Counted from the stretch's first letter, positions 42,621 to 51,891 are shown. The stretch: 64,000 nt of DNA from Geobacter sp. AOG2 (GCF_019972295.1 NZ_BLJA01000001.1:838049-902048), one strand, 5' to 3'. Translations and numbers: made by a program. The notes: generated by a model not told the origin, from the sequence alone.

Positions 42621-44876
42621 CTAGGGAACGAGTGAAACATCCCCGGGGCCGCTCCCGACGGATATGGCTGTGGCCGACGTGTTCGTGGTAGTGTCGATGA
42701 TTGAGACGCTATTACTGCCGCTGTTGGTCACATAGGCCCGACCGGAGGCGGTATTCAGCGCCACGCCCCGGGGGGTTATTCCTACGGAAACAACGGCAAT
42801 TACCGTATTGGAGGCGGTGTCGATGACGGAGACGCTGTTGCCGCCGCTGTTTACCACATAGGCCCGGCCTGAGGCGGCATTCAGCGCCACGCCCTGGGGC
42901 GAGGTCCCCACGGCAACAGCGGTAAGTACCGTGTTGGTGGTGGTGTTGATGACGGAGACGCTATTGCTGACGCTGTTGGTCACATAGGCCCGGCTTGTGG
43001 AAGCGTTCACGGCAATCCGCTGGGGAGCGCTTCCGACGGAAACGGTTGAAATCGCCGTGTTGGTGGTGGTGTCGATGACGGAGACGCTATTGCTGCCGCT
43101 GTTGGCCACATAGGCCCGGTTGGAGGCGGTATTCAGCGCAATCCCCCGGGGGGCGGTTCCCACGGCAACGGTAGCAACCACGGTATTGTTGCTACTGTCG
43201 ATAACGGAGATACTATTGCTGCCGTTATTGGTCACATATACCCGATTGGAAGCGGGAGCAACCGCTATCCCGAGGGGGACCGCTCCTACGGAAACGGTGG
43301 CGACTACGGTATTGTTGGCGGTGTTGATGACGGAGACGCTATTGCTGCCGCTGTTGGCCACATAGGCCCGGTTGGAGGAAGAGTTTACCGCAATCCCCTG
43401 GGGTGCGGCTCCCACGGCAACGGTGGCGACTACGGTATTATTGGCGGTGTCGATGACGGAGACGCTATTGCTGCCGCTGTTGGTCACATAGGCCCGGTTG
43501 CTTTGGATGACGGACAGGGGCGTTGACGCCGAGACGGCTCCCATGGTCGCCGTAATGGTGGTGGAGCCGATGGTGTTTGCGGTGGCCAGACCTTTTGAGC
43601 CCGAAATGTTGCTGACCGTTGCAACGCCGCTATTGAGCGAAGACCAGGTGACCGAAGCGGTTATGTCCTGTGTGGAGGCATCCGAGAACGTTCCCGTCGC
43701 AGAAAGCTGTAGCGTCGAACCAAGCCCCATGGTTGGGTTTGAAGGTGTCACGGCAATGGACGTGAGTGCTTTTACCGTCAAGGTGCTTGAGCCGGAAACA
43801 CCCAGGGTTGCGCTGATGGTCGCAGAACCTGCCGCAACGGCGGTGGCGCTTCCCCGTGAACCTGCGGCATTGCTGATGGTTGCGACCGCGCTGTTTGACG
43901 AACTCCAGGTGACCAACGTCGTCAAATCGTGGACGGAACCGTCCGAAAAGGTCCCCGTAGCCGTAAACTGTTGGGTTGAACCGACTACCGCGCTGGGGCC
44001 GGCAGGCGTTACGGTTATGGACAAGGGGCCTTGAACCGCCAGCGAGGTTGTGCCGGAAACAGCGCCAAAGGTTGCGCTGATGGTGGTTGAACCGATTGAA
44101 GCGGAAGAAGCCAGCCCTGCCGAGTTGATGGCGGCAACACTCGTATCGGACGAATTCCAGGTAACGAGCGATGTGACATCCTGGATGGCGGCATTCGACA
44201 GTGTCCCGCTTGCAGAGAATTGTTGGGTGGTTCCCGCGGCGATGGTCGGGTTTGCAGGCGTAACCGCAATGGATACCACGGTTGCCGAGGTGAGACCGGT
44301 GGAACCGGAAATACCGGCAAAGGTCGCGCTGATAGTGCTGCTTCCGGCGGCAACAGCCGTGGCGAGCCCGCTTGCGTTGATCGTGGCCGCAGAGGTATCG
44401 GATGAATCCCAGGTTGCCAGGGCGGTCAAATCCTGGGTGGCATTGTTCGATAAAATCCCCGTTGCCCTGAACTGTTTACTCGTGCCGACGATGCTGGTCG
44501 AATTTGCCGGTGTCACCGAAATGGACGCCACTGCCGCAGAGGTAAGCGTGGTCGAACCGGAAATGCTTCCCGAGGTGGCGGTAATGGTGGTGGAGCCCAA
44601 AGCGACGGCCGTAGCCAGTCCTTTGGTTCCCTGGGTGTCGCCAATGGTGGCAACAGCAGTATCCGATGATTTCCAGGTAACGGAAGCCGTCAGGAGTTGG
44701 GCGGTATTGTCGGAATATATCCCCAACGCTGAAAACTGTGCGGTTGTACCGGGGGTAATCGTCCCGTTGGCCGGAGTAACCGTGATTGAAACCAGGGTTG
44801 CGGAAGAGGATTTGCCGCCGCCACATCCGGAAAGAGCGAGAATCATCATGAGTGCGACAAAAAAACATTTTGCCAT
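42621..44876 (-). CDS. Lipoprotein with BIG2 repeats and a YVTN beta-propeller
   Basis: The 751-residue protein has a lipobox (LALSGC, Cys about residue 18), then five BIG2 (Ig-like) repeats of about 85 residues (pattern VTPANxTIxxGTTxQF ... LVTWxSSDTxVATI ... STTISAT), residues about 25-455, and from about residue 460 eight YVTN propeller repeats of about 42 residues (NRAYVTNSGSNSVSVIDTANNTVVATVxVG). The DNA repeats are close to one another, as shown by recurring GACGGAGACGCTATTGCTGCC. It is probably exported to the outer surface. It stops 100 bases from the structured terminator region. Confidence 0.9.
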   Translation of the reverse strand: MAKCFFVALMMILALSGCGGGKSSSATLVSITVTPANGTITPGTTAQFSALGIYSDNTAQLLTASVTWKSSDTAVATIGDTQGTKGLATAVALGSTTITATSGSISGSTTLTSAAVASISVTPANSTSIVGTSKQFRATGILSNNATQDLTALATWDSSDTSAATINASGLATAVAAGSSTISATFAGISGSTGLTSATVVSIAVTPANPTIAAGTTQQFSASGTLSNAAIQDVTSLVTWNSSDTSVAAINSAGLASSASIGSTTISATFGAVSGTTSLAVQGPLSITVTPAGPSAVVGSTQQFTATGTFSDGSVHDLTTLVTWSSSNSAVATISNAAGSRGSATAVAAGSATISATLGVSGSSTLTVKALTSIAVTPSNPTMGLGSTLQLSATGTFSDASTQDITASVTWSSLNSGVATVSNISGSKGLATANTIGSTTITATMGAVSASTPLSVIQSNRAYVTNSGSNSVSVIDTANNTVVATVAVGAAPQGIAVNSSSNRAYVANSGSNSVSVINTANNTVVATVSVGAVPLGIAVAPASNRVYVTNNGSNSISVIDSSNNTVVATVAVGTAPRGIALNTASNRAYVANSGSNSVSVIDTTTNTAISTVSVGSAPQRIAVNASTSRAYVTNSVSNSVSVINTTTNTVLTAVAVGTSPQGVALNAASGRAYVVNSGGNSVSVIDTASNTVIAVVSVGITPRGVALNTASGRAYVTNSGSNSVSIIDTTTNTSATAISVGSGPGDVSLVP

Positions 44877-45133
44877 GTTGTCTTCCTTTCATCCGCGCTG
44901 GTAGTAGTCCTTACGTGAGGCGGGCGGTGTTACCCCGTTGATGAAATATCGTGGGAGCAAGTGAAGATTGTGCCTATATGCAAGGAGATGAGGCTGTTGA
45001 ACCGCCTTCCGGATTCAAACTGCTGTGAACCTACGATGCCCGATTGAAGGGACAAGGCAGGCTGCCGTCGCGAAGTCTGCCGGGCCTGAGTCTATCCGCC
45101 GTTAGCCTTCATGGCCACTCCTGAAACGAACGC
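44877..45133. other. Intergenic region upstream of the BIG2/YVTN gene
   Basis: About 255 bases between same-strand genes. GC-rich with no recognised RNA or repeat family. It holds the AAAGGAAG ribosome site of the lipoprotein gene. Confidence 0.4.
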
Positions 45134-45736
45134 CTACTCCCTGAACCGGTCCGCAAAGTCGATGACACACACGCTCCCAAAGCCCGGATGGTAACCGCAG
45201 GCAGCCCCGGCGGTGCGGAAAACCGTGCTGAAGATGTTCTTGCGATGCCCCCGGTCCGGCACCCCGTCGTCGGTGATCAGTTGTATGACCATGTAGCGGG
45301 CCTCTGTGGGGCCATAGCCGATATTCTCACCGATCTGCCGGTTCCATTTTCCGTGCCGGTCTATCCGTTCCCGTATGTTGTCATGGCCGATTGCGCCGGA
45401 CTCCCCCTGCTCCTTTGCCAGTTCGTCCGCCGCCGCGGCCAGACCGTCCGACCAGATAAGCGGCGGCAGGGGTTTCCGGCGCGAAAGAAATCTGATCGCC
45501 TCGTCCACGGCCTTGACCCCTTCGTTTGTCTGCATGTGGGTGTCGCTCCCCGGCAGCACGAAGTATCTGCCCCGGAACAGGCCGCGGAACTCGCGGAGAA
45601 AGCCGGCATAGGTGCGCGGTGCGGTGCGGGCCAGGTTCATCTCCGCCAGCACCTGCTCCGCCATGTCCTGGTCGATGGCCGCGGCGGGGACTGCCAGCGC
45701 GAGAAGCACCCAAATGGTCGAACAAAAGAGTCGCAT
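45134..45736 (-). CDS. Secreted CAP/SCP domain protein
   Basis: The 200-residue protein has a signal peptide (to PAAA about residue 19) and a CAP domain: LAEMNLARTAPRTYAGFL, LIWSDGLAAAADELAKEQGESGAIGHDNI, GENIGYGPTEARYMVIQLITDDGVPDRGHRKNIF, ACGYHPGFGSVCVIDFA. The two His and two Glu of the CAP cavity are present. The function of bacterial CAP proteins is mostly unknown. Confidence 0.9.
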   Translation of the reverse strand: MRLFCSTIWVLLALAVPAAAIDQDMAEQVLAEMNLARTAPRTYAGFLREFRGLFRGRYFVLPGSDTHMQTNEGVKAVDEAIRFLSRRKPLPPLIWSDGLAAAADELAKEQGESGAIGHDNIRERIDRHGKWNRQIGENIGYGPTEARYMVIQLITDDGVPDRGHRKNIFSTVFRTAGAACGYHPGFGSVCVIDFADRFRE

Positions 45737-46096
45737 TTTACTGTAGCCGTGGGTAAATAATCGAAGTCACTTTTGTAGATTACACCGAGTCAAAACAAAA
45801 TCAATTAAAAAATCAGTTACTTAAGTAAGCGGTAAAATGTATCATTTTGTCTGGCCTTTAAAAATAATTATTTATTTCGTTATGATAGGTGTGTTGGAAA
45901 AATGTTAATTTTATTAACATGAACGGCACAAACTGTATGGTGCCGAAAATGACTGGTAATATCTGGTAGTTATGCTCTTGGTGCCGTCTGTGGTGGGATA
46001 CATTTTTTTATTGGGCGGAGATGTTGTGCGGAATCCCCTGGGGGGCGGCATGATCCGGGTTGGAGGGATGATGTTTCACGGGGCGCAACGGAGGTC
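45737..46096. other. AT-rich intergenic region
   Basis: This 360-base stretch holds no gene. The middle (45770-45930) is the most AT-rich part of the window, with poly-A/T runs and GTTAATTTTATTAAC at 45904-45918, a palindrome. It could contain promoters for the CAP protein gene (reading left). Nothing more specific is supported. Confidence 0.4.
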
Positions 46097-46411
46097 CTAT
46101 TTGCTGAGGTAATCCCCCAGCAGGTCCCTGCTGTGCTCATCCTCGTGGCAGTGGGCGCACAGGTTTTCCCAGTTGCTGCCGTCGGCAGGGTTGTTGTTGT
46201 GGTTGCCGTCCTTGTGGTGCACAGTCAGCAGGTGCAGGCTGGACGAGTCGAATTCCCGTCCGCATTTTGCACAGATGGCACCGTGGATCCTCAAGGATTT
46301 CGTCCGGTAGTTGGTGCTGTCCTCCGCTTGCCGGCGCATGGACTCTATACGGGCTGCGGCTTCGGCAGCCGAGGGCAATTTGACCGTGACCGGTCGTCTG
46401 AGGCGTGCCAT
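46097..46411 (-). CDS. HNH endonuclease-domain protein (YajD-like)
   Basis: The 104-residue protein has a zinc-stabilised HNH fold: ICAKCGREF and CAHCHEDEH supply the paired cysteines, and LTVHHKDGNHNNNPADGSNWENL carries the HH and N residues. The length and layout match the YajD group, whose role is unclear. It lacks neighbouring phage or toxin genes. Confidence 0.87.
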   Translation of the reverse strand: MARLRRPVTVKLPSAAEAAARIESMRRQAEDSTNYRTKSLRIHGAICAKCGREFDSSSLHLLTVHHKDGNHNNNPADGSNWENLCAHCHEDEHSRDLLGDYLSK

Positions 46412-46449
46412 GGAGACTCCCTTTCTCAGAATAAATCTAGTGAGCGGCC

Positions 46450-46540
46450 GGGCAAAAAAAGCTCCCGCTGCAAGGCTTGCGGCCCCTGAAGAGCGAGGCG
46501 TACCCCCTGGTACGCCGCAGATGGACTTTTTGTGCGGCTG
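46450..46540. repeat. REP-like repeat family D, copy 1
   Basis: Read on the minus strand it gives AAAAGTCCATCTGCGGCGT, a GGTACGCCTCGCTCT palindrome and GCCTTGCAGCGGGAGC. The same order is found at 52733-52832 and, more degenerate, at 54556-54650. Confidence 0.65.
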
Positions 46541-46541
46541 T

Positions 46542-47144
46542 TCACCCGTTCAGCAGTTTGACCGTGACCCTGCCGTCGGCATGGTAATCGATGATGTTCA
46601 GGCAGCCGTAGTTCTGCTCGATGTTGAACATTCCGGCCAGAGGGGCGCCGATGGCGTTTAAAAGTACGATGCGGTTGACCCCGCCGTGCCCTACCACCAG
46701 GATTTCCTGTCCCTTGTGGCGCTCCACGACCTCCGCGATGACCGGCATGACCCGCGCCTGCACATCCAGCAGATTTTCCCCCCGGGGCACCCGGTAGTTC
46801 ACCAGGTCATCCAGCCGGGCCTGCCACTCCACGGGCCAGCGCTGGGTGATCTCCTTCCAGGTCAGCCCCTCCCAGACGCCGATGTTCAGCTCGCGCAGTT
46901 CGGGGCGGCGCACCGGCTCGATGCCGAACTGGCCACAGATGATCTCCGCTCCGATGGCGCATCGGGACAGGTCGCTGGTGTAGCAGGCCGAGAGCGGTTT
47001 TTCCGCCAGACGTTCCTTGAGGACATGATACTGCTCCAGGCCGATATCGGTCAAGCCCACGTCGGTTTGGCCGTTGTAGCGGGGTTGGTCGTGACCTGCC
47101 ACCTGGCCGTGGCGGATGAGGTAGATGCGAGTTGCCGGGGTCAT
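46542..47144 (-). CDS. cobC: Histidine phosphatase, probable alpha-ribazole-5'-phosphate phosphatase
   Basis: The 200-residue phosphoglycerate-mutase-like protein has the phospho-His motif LIRHGQV, then TSDLSRCAIGAEIICG, ELNIGVWEGLTW and VGHGGVNRIVL (second His). In a cobamide gene cluster it is likely CobC, which removes phosphate from alpha-ribazole phosphate, though the family has many substrates. The ATG at 47144 follows AAAGGAAAG. A repeat-bearing gap separates it from cobS. Confidence 0.82.
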   Translation of the reverse strand: MTPATRIYLIRHGQVAGHDQPRYNGQTDVGLTDIGLEQYHVLKERLAEKPLSACYTSDLSRCAIGAEIICGQFGIEPVRRPELRELNIGVWEGLTWKEITQRWPVEWQARLDDLVNYRVPRGENLLDVQARVMPVIAEVVERHKGQEILVVGHGGVNRIVLLNAIGAPLAGMFNIEQNYGCLNIIDYHADGRVTVKLLNG

Positions 47145-47177
47145 GAGTATCTTTCCTTTCAGCCTGAAAAAGTGTTT

Positions 47178-47318
47178 GCCACAGAGCCACAGAGTCACAG
47201 AGGGAATAAAAGAGAAGATTACGCCATAAAACAGCCGATTGGGGTTTCTTCATTCAGATAGCATGGCGTTACGAGAAAAAGCTCTGTGATTTACTCTGTG
47301 CCTCCGTGGCTCTGTGGC
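47178..47318. repeat. CACAGAG-type inverted repeat between cobC and cobS
   Basis: Two arms of about 25 bases, GCCACAGAGCCACAGAG.. and ..CTCCGTGGCTCTGTGGC, are inverted about 90 bases apart. The unit is a loose tandem of CACAGAG. Similar arms are at 62271-62361 and 9117-9147. Confidence 0.75.
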
Positions 47319-47355
47319 CTGACTGCCCTTTTCAGGCTAAAAACAAGGCAGAGGA

Positions 47356-48093
47356 TTAGGTTAATCTAATGGAGATGACCGTCAGGGCCGCAATCTCGGC
47401 CAGTTCGCTGATGCATCCCACCACATCGCCGGTCAGGCCGTCCAGCCGGCGCTGGAAGTAGCCGCGTAGCGCTACGGTCAGCAGGATGACGACGACGTAG
47501 GCGGCCAGCCCGGTTAGGGGCGGCAGTAGAAAGGCCGCGGCCAGGGTCAGGGTTAAAGCGGCAATCAATCGGGCATTGCCGGTGCCCTGGATAAATACGG
47601 CCCCCAGACCCTCTTTGCGGGCATGGCGGGCGCCGGTCATGGCAAGGACCTGGGCGCAACGGGCCAGGATAGGAAAGAACAGCAGGGCCTGCATCTTGAT
47701 GCCGGCAGGCACCGCCAGCAGGGCCTGCCATTTCAGCAGCAGGCCGAGGACTATGCCGACGACGCCCACGGCGCCGACGCGGGAGTCCTTCATGACTTCC
47801 AGGAAGCGTTCCCGGCCACCCCGGGCCGCGATGCCGTCGCAGACATCGGCCAGGCCGTCCAGGTGCAGGGCGCCGGTCACGGCGGCCAGGGCGGCAATCA
47901 GCAGGGCGTCGGCCAGCGGCCGGGCCAGCCAGGGGGTGATCAGCCAGTTGAGCCCGGCCAGCAGGGCGCCGATGGTCAGTCCCACCAGGGGAAAAACCGC
48001 CGTGGAGCGCCCCAGGTCCCGGGCCTCGCAATCAACCTTGAAGGGGAGCGGAATGATGGTCAGAAACTGGAAGGCAATAAGGAAACGTTTCAT
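47356..48093 (-). CDS. cobS: Adenosylcobinamide-GDP ribazoletransferase CobS
   Basis: The 245-residue integral membrane enzyme joins adenosylcobinamide-GDP and alpha-ribazole (phosphate), the final assembly of the nucleotide loop. Signatures are FLTIIPLPF, GALHLDGLADVCDGIAARGGRERFLEVMKDSRVGAVG and GLTGDVVGCISELAEI. The start overlaps the stop of the PPC-domain gene (ATGA), so the two are coupled. Confidence 0.93.
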   Translation of the reverse strand: MKRFLIAFQFLTIIPLPFKVDCEARDLGRSTAVFPLVGLTIGALLAGLNWLITPWLARPLADALLIAALAAVTGALHLDGLADVCDGIAARGGRERFLEVMKDSRVGAVGVVGIVLGLLLKWQALLAVPAGIKMQALLFFPILARCAQVLAMTGARHARKEGLGAVFIQGTGNARLIAALTLTLAAAFLLPPLTGLAAYVVVILLTVALRGYFQRRLDGLTGDVVGCISELAEIAALTVISIRLT

Positions 48094-48512
48094 GGGGTTG
48101 TTTCGACAGGGGTTGTGATGACCAGTTCCGCATAGCCGGTGGCGGCATCGTGGCGTCGCGAAAAGCGCACCTCCGGCATGACCGCCAGTACGATCTCGGC
48201 CGTTGTCAGGACAATACAGCCGTCCAGCAGATGGCCTCCCAGCACGCGGCCGATGCTGTCGGCAAAGGCAATGTGCAGGTGCGGCCCCTGGGGCGACAGG
48301 GTGCCGGAGAGGGAGACGATCTCCAGCGGCCCCTCGATGATGGTGCCGCCGCCGTTTCCGGCCAGCCGCAAGGCCGCCCGGCTCAGGCTCCCGGCGCAAC
48401 TGAGCACGCAGGCGGCGGGCAATTCCCGGTCGTGGAGCAGGCGGGACAACGAGCTTCGAATGTCATCCCCCGGCCGTAGCCGTAACGAAAGCGATGTAAT
48501 GGGGCTGTACAT
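48090..48512 (-). CDS. DUF296/PPC domain protein
   Basis: The 140-residue protein is a single PPC (AT-hook-associated DUF296) domain: LRLRPGDDIRSSLSRLLHDRELPAACVLSCAGSLSRAALR, PLEIVSLSGTLSPQGPHLHIAFADSIGRVLGGHLLDG. The GxHLHIA-type motif binds metal or anion in some structures. It overlaps cobS and follows bzaF by 24 bases, so it belongs to the cobamide operon. Its role there is not known. Confidence 0.87.
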   Translation of the reverse strand: MYSPITSLSLRLRPGDDIRSSLSRLLHDRELPAACVLSCAGSLSRAALRLAGNGGGTIIEGPLEIVSLSGTLSPQGPHLHIAFADSIGRVLGGHLLDGCIVLTTAEIVLAVMPEVRFSRRHDAATGYAELVITTPVETTP

Positions 48513-48536
48513 GGCGCCTCTTTCTCTGCGTTTTCA

Positions 48537-49844
48537 TCAGATCTTATCCTGTTTCAGGTCATCTGCAAAGAGCTTTCCTGCACCCCGGGAGGCGCAGAAG
48601 TTGCCGCACATGGTGCAGGTGGCGCTGTCCTCGGGAACCCGGCTGGCGCGGATGGCCCGGGCGTCCTCGGGATAGAGGGCCAACTGGAACTGCTTTTCCC
48701 AGTCCAGGTCGCGGCGGGCCTTGGACATCTCCTTGTCCCGTTCCCGCATCCTGTCCGGGTATTTGTTCATATCCCCGATGTAGGCGGCGATCCTGGCGGC
48801 CTTCACCCCCTGGCGCACGTCCTCTTCGGTGGGCAGGGCCAGATGTTCGGCCGGGGTGATATAGCAGATCAGGTCGGCGCCGAAGCGGGCCGATTGGGCC
48901 GCGCCGATGGCCGAGGTGATGTGGTCGAAGCCGGGCGCCACGTCGGTGGTGATCGGCCCCAGCATGTAGTAGGGCGCACCGCCGCTCATGCGCTTTTGCA
49001 GTTTGATGTTCCCCTCGATCTCGTCCAAGGGGACATGTCCCGGCCCTTCCACCAGCATCTGGCACCCCATGTCGCGTCCCAGTTCGGCCAGTTCGCAGTT
49101 GATGACCAACTCCTGGATCTGGGCCCGGTCGCTGGAGTCATGGATGGCCCCGGCCCTGAGGCCGTTCCCCAGGGAGAGCACGGTGTCGTATTTTTTCAGG
49201 ATCGCGGCCACCCGGTCGAATTGCTCGTAGAGCGGATTTTCCCGCTTGTTGGCCAGCATCCAGGCCACCATGGAGACCCCTCCCTTGGAAACCAGGCCGC
49301 CGTAACGGTATCCCTGCTTCCTGAGGCGTTCGATGGTGGAGAGGTTGATGCCGCAGTGCACCGCCATGAAAGCCATGCCGTCGGCGCATTGGCGCTCGAT
49401 CAGGTCGAAGAGTTCCTCAGGATCGAGCCGGTTCGGGTCGCCGTACTTGCGGGCGGCCTCGCAGAAGGCCTGGTAGAGCGGAACATTGCCCACCGGCAGA
49501 TCCACGCAGGCGATCACCTCACGCCGCACCCGGTCCAGGTCGCCCCCCACGGAGAGTTCCATCAGGGTGTCGGCTCCGCTTTCCAGGGCGGCGCGCGCCT
49601 TGGCCACCTCGGCCTGGTAGTCGATGATGTCGGAGGAGGTGCCGATGGAGGCGTTGACCTTGGTGCGCAGGCCAAAACCGATGCCGGTGGCCTTGGGCTG
49701 GCGGTTGTGGTTCCAGGGGATGACGATCCTCCCCTCGGCCACCATGCTGCGCACGAACTCCGGCGCAAGCGCTTCATCGGCGGCAACCGCCGTCATCTGG
49801 GGGGTAACGATGCCTTCGCGGGCGGCTTCTATCTGAGTCTTCAT
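48537..49844 (-). CDS. bzaF: Probable 5-hydroxybenzimidazole synthase BzaF (ThiC paralogue)
   Basis: The 435-residue radical SAM enzyme of the ThiC family has GIGFGLRTKVNASIGTSSD, MAVHCGIN, SKGGVSMVAWMLAN, VEGPGHVPLDEIEGN and a C-terminal cluster motif CTMCGNFC. The spacing is Cys-x2-Cys-x3-Cys, one residue shorter than the CX2CX4C common in ThiC. It stands between cobT and cobS and no TPP riboswitch was found upstream. Both points favour BzaF, which turns AIR into the lower-ligand precursor 5-hydroxybenzimidazole without oxygen, over the thiamine enzyme ThiC. The ATG at 49844 follows GGAG. Confidence 0.75.
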   Translation of the reverse strand: MKTQIEAAREGIVTPQMTAVAADEALAPEFVRSMVAEGRIVIPWNHNRQPKATGIGFGLRTKVNASIGTSSDIIDYQAEVAKARAALESGADTLMELSVGGDLDRVRREVIACVDLPVGNVPLYQAFCEAARKYGDPNRLDPEELFDLIERQCADGMAFMAVHCGINLSTIERLRKQGYRYGGLVSKGGVSMVAWMLANKRENPLYEQFDRVAAILKKYDTVLSLGNGLRAGAIHDSSDRAQIQELVINCELAELGRDMGCQMLVEGPGHVPLDEIEGNIKLQKRMSGGAPYYMLGPITTDVAPGFDHITSAIGAAQSARFGADLICYITPAEHLALPTEEDVRQGVKAARIAAYIGDMNKYPDRMRERDKEMSKARRDLDWEKQFQLALYPEDARAIRASRVPEDSATCTMCGNFCASRGAGKLFADDLKQDKI

Positions 49845-50180
49845 GGGGTGTGACTCCACTCTCATTTTGGATTTAGGTTTATCAGGCTGTTGAGAATCTC
49901 AGGTTGTTCAAAAATAGTCAGATCGTCGCACCCGCAGTATAATCGCCTCCGGCGATTATCGGTGACGAAGCGCAGCGGAGTTCATCCCGCAGGGACAGAA
50001 GCGGAACGGTTCTGCTAAAAGCCCTGAGGAGGCAGGCCCTCTCTCTATCTCTCCCCCAGAGGGGGAGAGCATGCCGTGCCCTCTCCCTCCGGGAGAGGGA
50101 TTGGGTGAGGGTTTGCAGCGCTACGCCGCACGAAAGGACTTTCGAGGACGAAGGCCTGATGGCTGTTTTTCAACAACCTC
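49845..50180. other. Repeat-rich gap between bzaF and cobT
   Basis: About 335 bases without a gene. It contains a GTTGTT/AACAACC-type short repeat at both ends (near 49886 and 50160-50180) and a CCCTCTCC.. GGAGAGGG hairpin-type repeat (50038-50112). These are common dispersed intergenic elements; no promoter could be assigned. Confidence 0.5.
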
Positions 50181-51236
50181 TTATAGCTGTTCCGATACCC
50201 CGGCCTGTTCGAAGGTAGCCATCTCCTTCATGATCTTCACCCCGGCCTCGATCAGGCCCATGGCCAGGGCTGCACCGGTGCCCTCTCCCAGGCGCAGGTT
50301 CAGGTCCAGGATCGGTGCGGCGCCGATCCGCTCCAGCATGAAGCGGTGGCCGATCTCCACCGATTCGTGGGCGGCAAATATGTAGTCGCGTACGTGGGGG
50401 TGCAATTCCGAGGCGATCAGCGCGCCGGCCGTGGAGATGAAGCCGTCCACCACCACCGGTATGCCGTTGGCTGCGCATCCCAGCACCAGGCCGGCTATGG
50501 CGGCGATCTCCAGTCCACCCACCTTGGCCAGCACATCCACCGGGTCCTTGGGGTCGGGACGGTTGAGCGCCAGGCCCTGTTCGATGACCCGGATCTTGTT
50601 TTCCAGGGCAATGTCGTTGATGCCGGTGCCGCGGTGGGTCAGTTGCCTGGCTGAAATGCCGGAGATAGCGGCGATGATGGCCGACGACGGGGTGGTATTG
50701 CCGATACCCATCTCCCCGGTTCCCGCCAGGGCCACACCTTCTTCCTTACACCGGTCGGCCAGGTCGATACCGACCTTCAGGGCTGCCAGGGTCTCCTCGC
50801 GGGTCATGGCCGGCCCTTTGGCGAAGTTTTTGGTGCCGCGGGCCACCTTGCGGTCGATCAGGCCAGAGGCCCCGTTGAAATCATGATCGACCCCCACGTC
50901 CACCACCCGCACCTCGACCCCGGCGTGGCGGGCCAGCACGTTGACGCCGGCCCCGCCTGCCAGGATGTTGAGCACCATCTGGGGCGTGACCTCTTTCGGG
51001 AAGGCCGAGACTCCCTCGTCAGTGACCCCATGATCGCCGGCAAAGGTGAAGATGACCTTCTTCGCCGTATCGGGGTTAAGGGTGCCGCTGATGGCGGCGA
51101 CACGCCGCCCGAACTCCTCAAGCCTCCCCAGGGAGCCCAAGGGTTTGGTCTTGTTGTCCAACTTGGCCTGGGCCTGTTCCAGTAATTCGGTGCTGACCGG
51201 TTTGATGCGTTCCAGTGTGCTTTCCACGATGTTCAT
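50181..51236 (-). CDS. cobT: Nicotinate-nucleotide-dimethylbenzimidazole phosphoribosyltransferase CobT
   Basis: The 351-residue enzyme moves phosphoribose from nicotinate mononucleotide to the lower-ligand base, giving alpha-ribazole phosphate. Motifs are [37 protein letters not shown] and the C-terminal [14 protein letters not shown] with the catalytic Glu. The benzimidazole made by BzaF would be its substrate. It is 41 bases after cobU. Confidence 0.95.
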   Translation of the reverse strand: MNIVESTLERIKPVSTELLEQAQAKLDNKTKPLGSLGRLEEFGRRVAAISGTLNPDTAKKVIFTFAGDHGVTDEGVSAFPKEVTPQMVLNILAGGAGVNVLARHAGVEVRVVDVGVDHDFNGASGLIDRKVARGTKNFAKGPAMTREETLAALKVGIDLADRCKEEGVALAGTGEMGIGNTTPSSAIIAAISGISARQLTHRGTGINDIALENKIRVIEQGLALNRPDPKDPVDVLAKVGGLEIAAIAGLVLGCAANGIPVVVDGFISTAGALIASELHPHVRDYIFAAHESVEIGHRFMLERIGAAPILDLNLRLGEGTGAALAMGLIEAGVKIMKEMATFEQAGVSEQL

Positions 51237-51276
51237 CGGTCGTCTCCTCTTGTTTTAATTTCGAAGGTCTGTATTG

Positions 51277-51810
51277 TTACTTTAATCTCAATGGTATCCC
51301 GCTGATGACCACATGCGCCTCGTCCGCCATGGCCGCCAGGAGCTGATTGGCCTGCCCGGCCATGTCGCGGAAGCGGCGCGCCAGGCGGTTTTCCGGCACA
51401 ATGCCCTGGCCAACCTCGTTGGATACGATAATGACCGGAGTCCGCATCTTCCGCAGGGTGGCCGTCAGGCTGTGCACATCCTCCAGGATGCGCGCCTCGG
51501 CGTCTTCCCCTTGTTCTTCGTAGTGAAAGAGCAAATTGGACAGCCACAGCGTGAGACAGTCCACCAGCACCGCCTTGCAGGTATCGTCGCAACGGACGAG
51601 CGCCTGGGACAGATGCAGGGGTTCCTCCACGGTCTGCCAGGCGTCGCCCCGGCGCAGGCGGTGTTTTCTAACCCGTTCCTCCATCTCGTCGTCCAGCGTC
51701 TGGGCCGTTGCCAGGTAGCCGAGCGGCGCGCCGAATTGTCGGGCCAACTCCTCGGCGAAACGGCTCTTGCCGCTTCGCGCCCCGCCGGTGATGAAAATAG
51801 TTTTGGCCAT
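51277..51810 (-). CDS. cobU: Adenosylcobinamide kinase/adenosylcobinamide-phosphate guanylyltransferase CobU
   Basis: The 177-residue bifunctional enzyme phosphorylates adenosylcobinamide and adds GMP. It has the P-loop FITGGARSGKSRFAEELA, and LVDCLTLWLSNLL, SNEVGQGIVPENRLARRFRDMAGQANQLLA, VISGIPLRLK. The ATG at 51810 follows GAGGAAC; a longer frame reaches 51840. It is the first gene after a B12 riboswitch and terminator. Confidence 0.94.
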   Translation of the reverse strand: MAKTIFITGGARSGKSRFAEELARQFGAPLGYLATAQTLDDEMEERVRKHRLRRGDAWQTVEEPLHLSQALVRCDDTCKAVLVDCLTLWLSNLLFHYEEQGEDAEARILEDVHSLTATLRKMRTPVIIVSNEVGQGIVPENRLARRFRDMAGQANQLLAAMADEAHVVISGIPLRLK

Positions 51811-51851
51811 GTGTTCCTCGCGGCAGTTATTTGCGAACAAACTCTTGAAAC

Positions 51852-51891
51852 AAAAAAGCCCCTGCCGAATAATCCAATGGGCAGGGGCTCG
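51852..51891 (-). terminator. Rho-independent terminator, expression platform of the cobU riboswitch
   Basis: On the minus strand GAGCCCCTGCC and GGCAGGGGCTTTTTT form an 11-bp stem with a run of six T, between the B12 aptamer and cobU. This gives ligand-dependent termination. Confidence 0.9.

Noticed and set aside
42621-44876. CRISPR-like periodic repeats
   Set aside because: The periodicity (about 126 bases) is that of coding YVTN blades in one open frame; there are no short identical repeats with unique spacers.
44877-45133. Possible second GEMM-type or other riboswitch on the minus strand before the BIG2/YVTN gene
   Set aside because: GC-rich stems exist, but the conserved GACGCAAAGC core and the P1 partners are absent.
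49845-50180. TPP riboswitch expected if the ThiC-like gene were true thiC
   Set aside because: No CUGAGA / ACCUGAUCUGGAU-type conserved blocks in the right order; a single CTGAGA is by chance.
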